DNA from: Flexilinea flocculi
Lineage (GTDB): Bacteria; Chloroflexota; Anaerolineae; Anaerolineales; Anaerolineaceae
DNA: 64,000 nucleotides
Assembly (NCBI RefSeq): GCF_001192795.1
Contig: NZ_DF968181.1
Span: 1,788,974 to 1,852,973, forward strand
Direction: 5' to 3'
Shown: one piece after another, positions 62,280 to 64,000 of the stretch
Position numbering within the stretch: position 1 is the first letter of the stretch
Layout of the letters: every line of letters begins with the position of its first letter
Translations under genes and position numbers: made by a program
The notes under the pieces: generated by a model
What the model was told of the DNA's origin: nothing
What the model saw: the letters and a program-made list of their open reading frames with translations, nothing else
Databases searched by the model: none

Positions 62280-64000
62280 ATGAAACGCATCTTGATACTA
62301 ACAATCATATTTATCAGTTTATCTTTTTCTAATGTCTTTGCTCAAGAAAATATTGTACCGGACTTACCGAATATCGGAGAAATTGTCTCCGGATTTGAGG
62401 TTATCGAGAAAGATGAGATATCGGATTACAATGCTTCTGCAGTCAGATTCGTGCATCAGGAAAGCGGTGCTGAGTTAATTTTTATACAGAACGATGACAC
62501 CAATCTGGTTTTCTCTGTTACGTTTAAAACTCCGCCTGACAGCAGTCAGGGAATTCAGCACATCCTGGAACACAGCCTTCTGTCCTCCTCAGAAAAATAT
62601 CCGGGTAATGATGTTTTCTTTGATATGATCTATAAAGGTTATTTGACATTTATCAATGCATTCACTTCGTCAAATTACACGATGTTTCCAATTTCCTCGA
62701 CTTCGGAAAAACAATTTTTTGCCGCCAGCGATGCTTATCTGGATTTGCTTTTTCATTCTTCAGTCCTCTCGAATCCAAATTTTTTCTACCGGGAAGGAAT
62801 CCGATATGAATTGGAGAATGAAGATTCTCCATTATATCCAGTGGGAATCGTTTACAACGAAATGAAACAATATGTGAATGATATCGAATACAGCGCATAC
62901 CGAAAAACACTGGAAAATCTTTTTCCGGACACACCGGATCGTTTTGACTCAGCCGGTAAACCGGATGATATACTAACACTTACTTATGAGCAGGCTTTGG
63001 AATACTATCACAATTACTATGCTCCTTCCAAAGCAAAAATGTTCTTATATGGGAATGTCGATTACCGAAAATTTCTGAATAATATCAACCAGAATTACTT
63101 TCAAAATGCAGAAAAAACAAAACAAAATCAGGAACCTGCCTCACAGAAGCCATTTTCTCAACTAAAAACAGCCACCTATGAACATCCGGTAGGAACGGGC
63201 AGTGAAACCGAAAATCAAGCTTATATCGAGTTAGCCTACGGATTACCGAAAGGTATTTCATTCGATGAGATTATTGGTCTAAAATTGTTAGTAAATGAAC
63301 TCTTTAATCACGAGTCATTCCCCCTTCTTGACACATTACGGCAGAGAGACATTGCCGCACAGTTTCAATTTTTTTATGATTCAAATACGCTGCAACCTGC
63401 TTTGTTCTTCCAGGCTGCTTATGCTGATGAAAGCAAAGCTGATCTGTTGCGTCAAACAATTGAAGAAGTGCTGCAGGATGTAGTAAAAAATGGAATCAAT
63501 CCCGAACTGATCGATTCTATCGTTTCACATAATGCATTAGCGGCAAAATTCAAACCGGAAAGCAGCACAAAAGGTCTTGACCTCATTGTTGAGATGACCA
63601 ACACATGGCATATCCTGAATGATCCATTTTATGGCGCCCACCAAGCTGAGCATATCGAAAAAATTGCTTCCAAAATCGATGAAGGTTTCTTTGAGGATTT
63701 GATCCAAAAGTACATTTTACAAAATCCGCATGCCGTTCTTCTTTCAGCAATCCCACGACCAGGTCTTTTAGAGGAACAGGAAGCCAAACTGCAAGATAAG
63801 CTTGATGAGAAAAAGGCTGCGATGAGCCAGGAAGAAATCGAAAGCATGGTTCAGAAAACGAAAGATTTTGCCAGTTGGGATGCCATGGAACCAAACCCGG
63901 AAACGATTGACAAGATCGCAGTCCTGACAGTCGACGATCTTCCTGAAGAGATAAATAATACTCAGGTCGATGAAGAATACATCGACGGAGTTCGAATACT
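62280..64000 (+). CDS. secreted M16C family metalloprotease, N-terminal half (runs off the window)
   Basis: An open frame begins at the ATG at 62280 (preceded by AGGAGAAAAACA) and continues without stop to the last base, 573 codons. A signal peptide covers residues 1-21 (cleavage near NVFA-QEN). The inverted zinc motif HILEH (H94, E97, H98) and the third ligand E194 in GIVYNEMKQY are those of the M16C (presequence protease/Cym1-like) family, with the expected spacing of 97 residues between the two Glu. Family proteins are about 1000 residues with two halves; the second half lies outside. It would degrade short unfolded peptides outside the cytoplasmic membrane, and so could supply peptides for import. 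Confidence 0.9.
   Translation, partial: MKRILILTIIFISLSFSNVFAQENIVPDLPNIGEIVSGFEVIEKDEISDYNASAVRFVHQESGAELIFIQNDDTNLVFSVTFKTPPDSSQGIQHILEHSLLSSSEKYPGNDVFFDMIYKGYLTFINAFTSSNYTMFPISSTSEKQFFAASDAYLDLLFHSSVLSNPNFFYREGIRYELENEDSPLYPVGIVYNEMKQYVNDIEYSAYRKTLENLFPDTPDRFDSAGKPDDILTLTYEQALEYYHNYYAPSKAKMFLYGNVDYRKFLNNINQNYFQNAEKTKQNQEPASQKPFSQLKTATYEHPVGTGSETENQAYIELAYGLPKGISFDEIIGLKLLVNELFNHESFPLLDTLRQRDIAAQFQFFYDSNTLQPALFFQAAYADESKADLLRQTIEEVLQDVVKNGINPELIDSIVSHNALAAKFKPESSTKGLDLIVEMTNTWHILNDPFYGAHQAEHIEKIASKIDEGFFEDLIQKYILQNPHAVLLSAIPRPGLLEEQEAKLQDKLDEKKAAMSQEEIESMVQKTKDFASWDAMEPNPETIDKIAVLTVDDLPEEINNTQVDEEYIDGVRI

Noticed and set aside
1-64000. Prophage, integrative element or genomic island
   Set aside because: No integrase, transposase, phage structural or conjugation gene is visible; tRNA-Asp is not flanked by a duplicated 3' end that I can see.

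Overview
The window is AT-rich bacterial chromosomal DNA with operon-style gene packing, Shine-Dalgarno sites, canonical TTGACA/TATAAT-like promoters, one tRNA gene and no phage, plasmid, integrase or CRISPR genes. The gene content (sugar and peptide ABC importers, tyrosine phenol-lyase/tryptophanase-type lyase, anaerobic-type glycerol-3-phosphate dehydrogenase set, many peptidases) fits a fermentative anaerobe living on plant sugars and amino acids. Several solute-binding proteins have ordinary signal peptides rather than lipoprotein signals. A membrane-anchored CAP/LysM protein and an exported M16C protease sit at the right end. These traits are compatible with a low-GC Anaerolineae (Chloroflexota) or another diderm-like anaerobe. 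That is a weak guess, because no rRNA or ribosomal gene is present.

Layout. 0-5.6 kb: tail of a PLP lyase, ketopantoate-reductase-like gene plus MerR regulator, TspO-like membrane protein, iron alcohol dehydrogenase, tRNA-Asp. 5.8-14.7 kb: an arabinose-glycan locus, with a LacI repressor and a GH51 alpha-L-arabinofuranosidase on the minus strand. Divergent from them are a GH127 beta-L-arabinofuranosidase, a CUT1-type binding protein with two permeases, and a YesL-like protein. Four TAAACGTTTA-like operators lie between the arms. 15.4-21.3 kb: a second LacI regulon, with the repressor, a ribose-type ABC importer and an SGNH esterase, linked by four copies of a TGTGYWCGNGCACA operator. 21.5-25.7 kb: DeoR regulator and a three-gene GlpA/GlpB-like/DUF1667 set. 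26.4-31.3 kb: a complete branched-chain-amino-acid-type ABC importer. 31.5-36.8 kb: cupin, TIM-barrel protein, FGGY sugar kinase, flavin reductase, GntR/FCD regulator.

36.8-58.2 kb is the most unusual part: a separate MFS gene, then a roughly 16-kb minus-strand operon and a divergent plus-strand operon. Together they encode a complete Opp/Dpp-type importer (binding protein and permeases on one arm, both ATPases on the other). They also encode two M24 'pita-bread' proteins that have lost metal ligands, an M14-like deacylase, a short DUF885 zinc peptidase and a DegT aminotransferase. The rest are a class I aminotransferase, an aminotransferase-like protein with Glu at the PLP-lysine position, a 2-hydroxyacid dehydrogenase, a Gfo/Idh/MocA oxidoreductase, a DUF362 protein, a two-domain VOC protein and a hydantoin/Asp-type racemase. 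Both arms start from near-identical promoters (TTGACA, 17 bp, TAATAT) with the same perfect palindrome ATTGTCGACAAT just downstream. I read it as one regulon for import and dismantling of an unidentified modified amino acid or peptide-like compound.

The intergenic regions carry a dispersed, mostly short palindromic repeat family whose ends read AATTCGAAATAT and whose interiors are often strong hairpins of unrelated sequence. At least ten copies or partial copies are visible, one of them joined to a truncated gene remnant. 58.5-64 kb holds a CAP/LysM protein, a DUF6020-like polytopic membrane protein and the first half of a secreted M16C metalloprotease that runs off the window.
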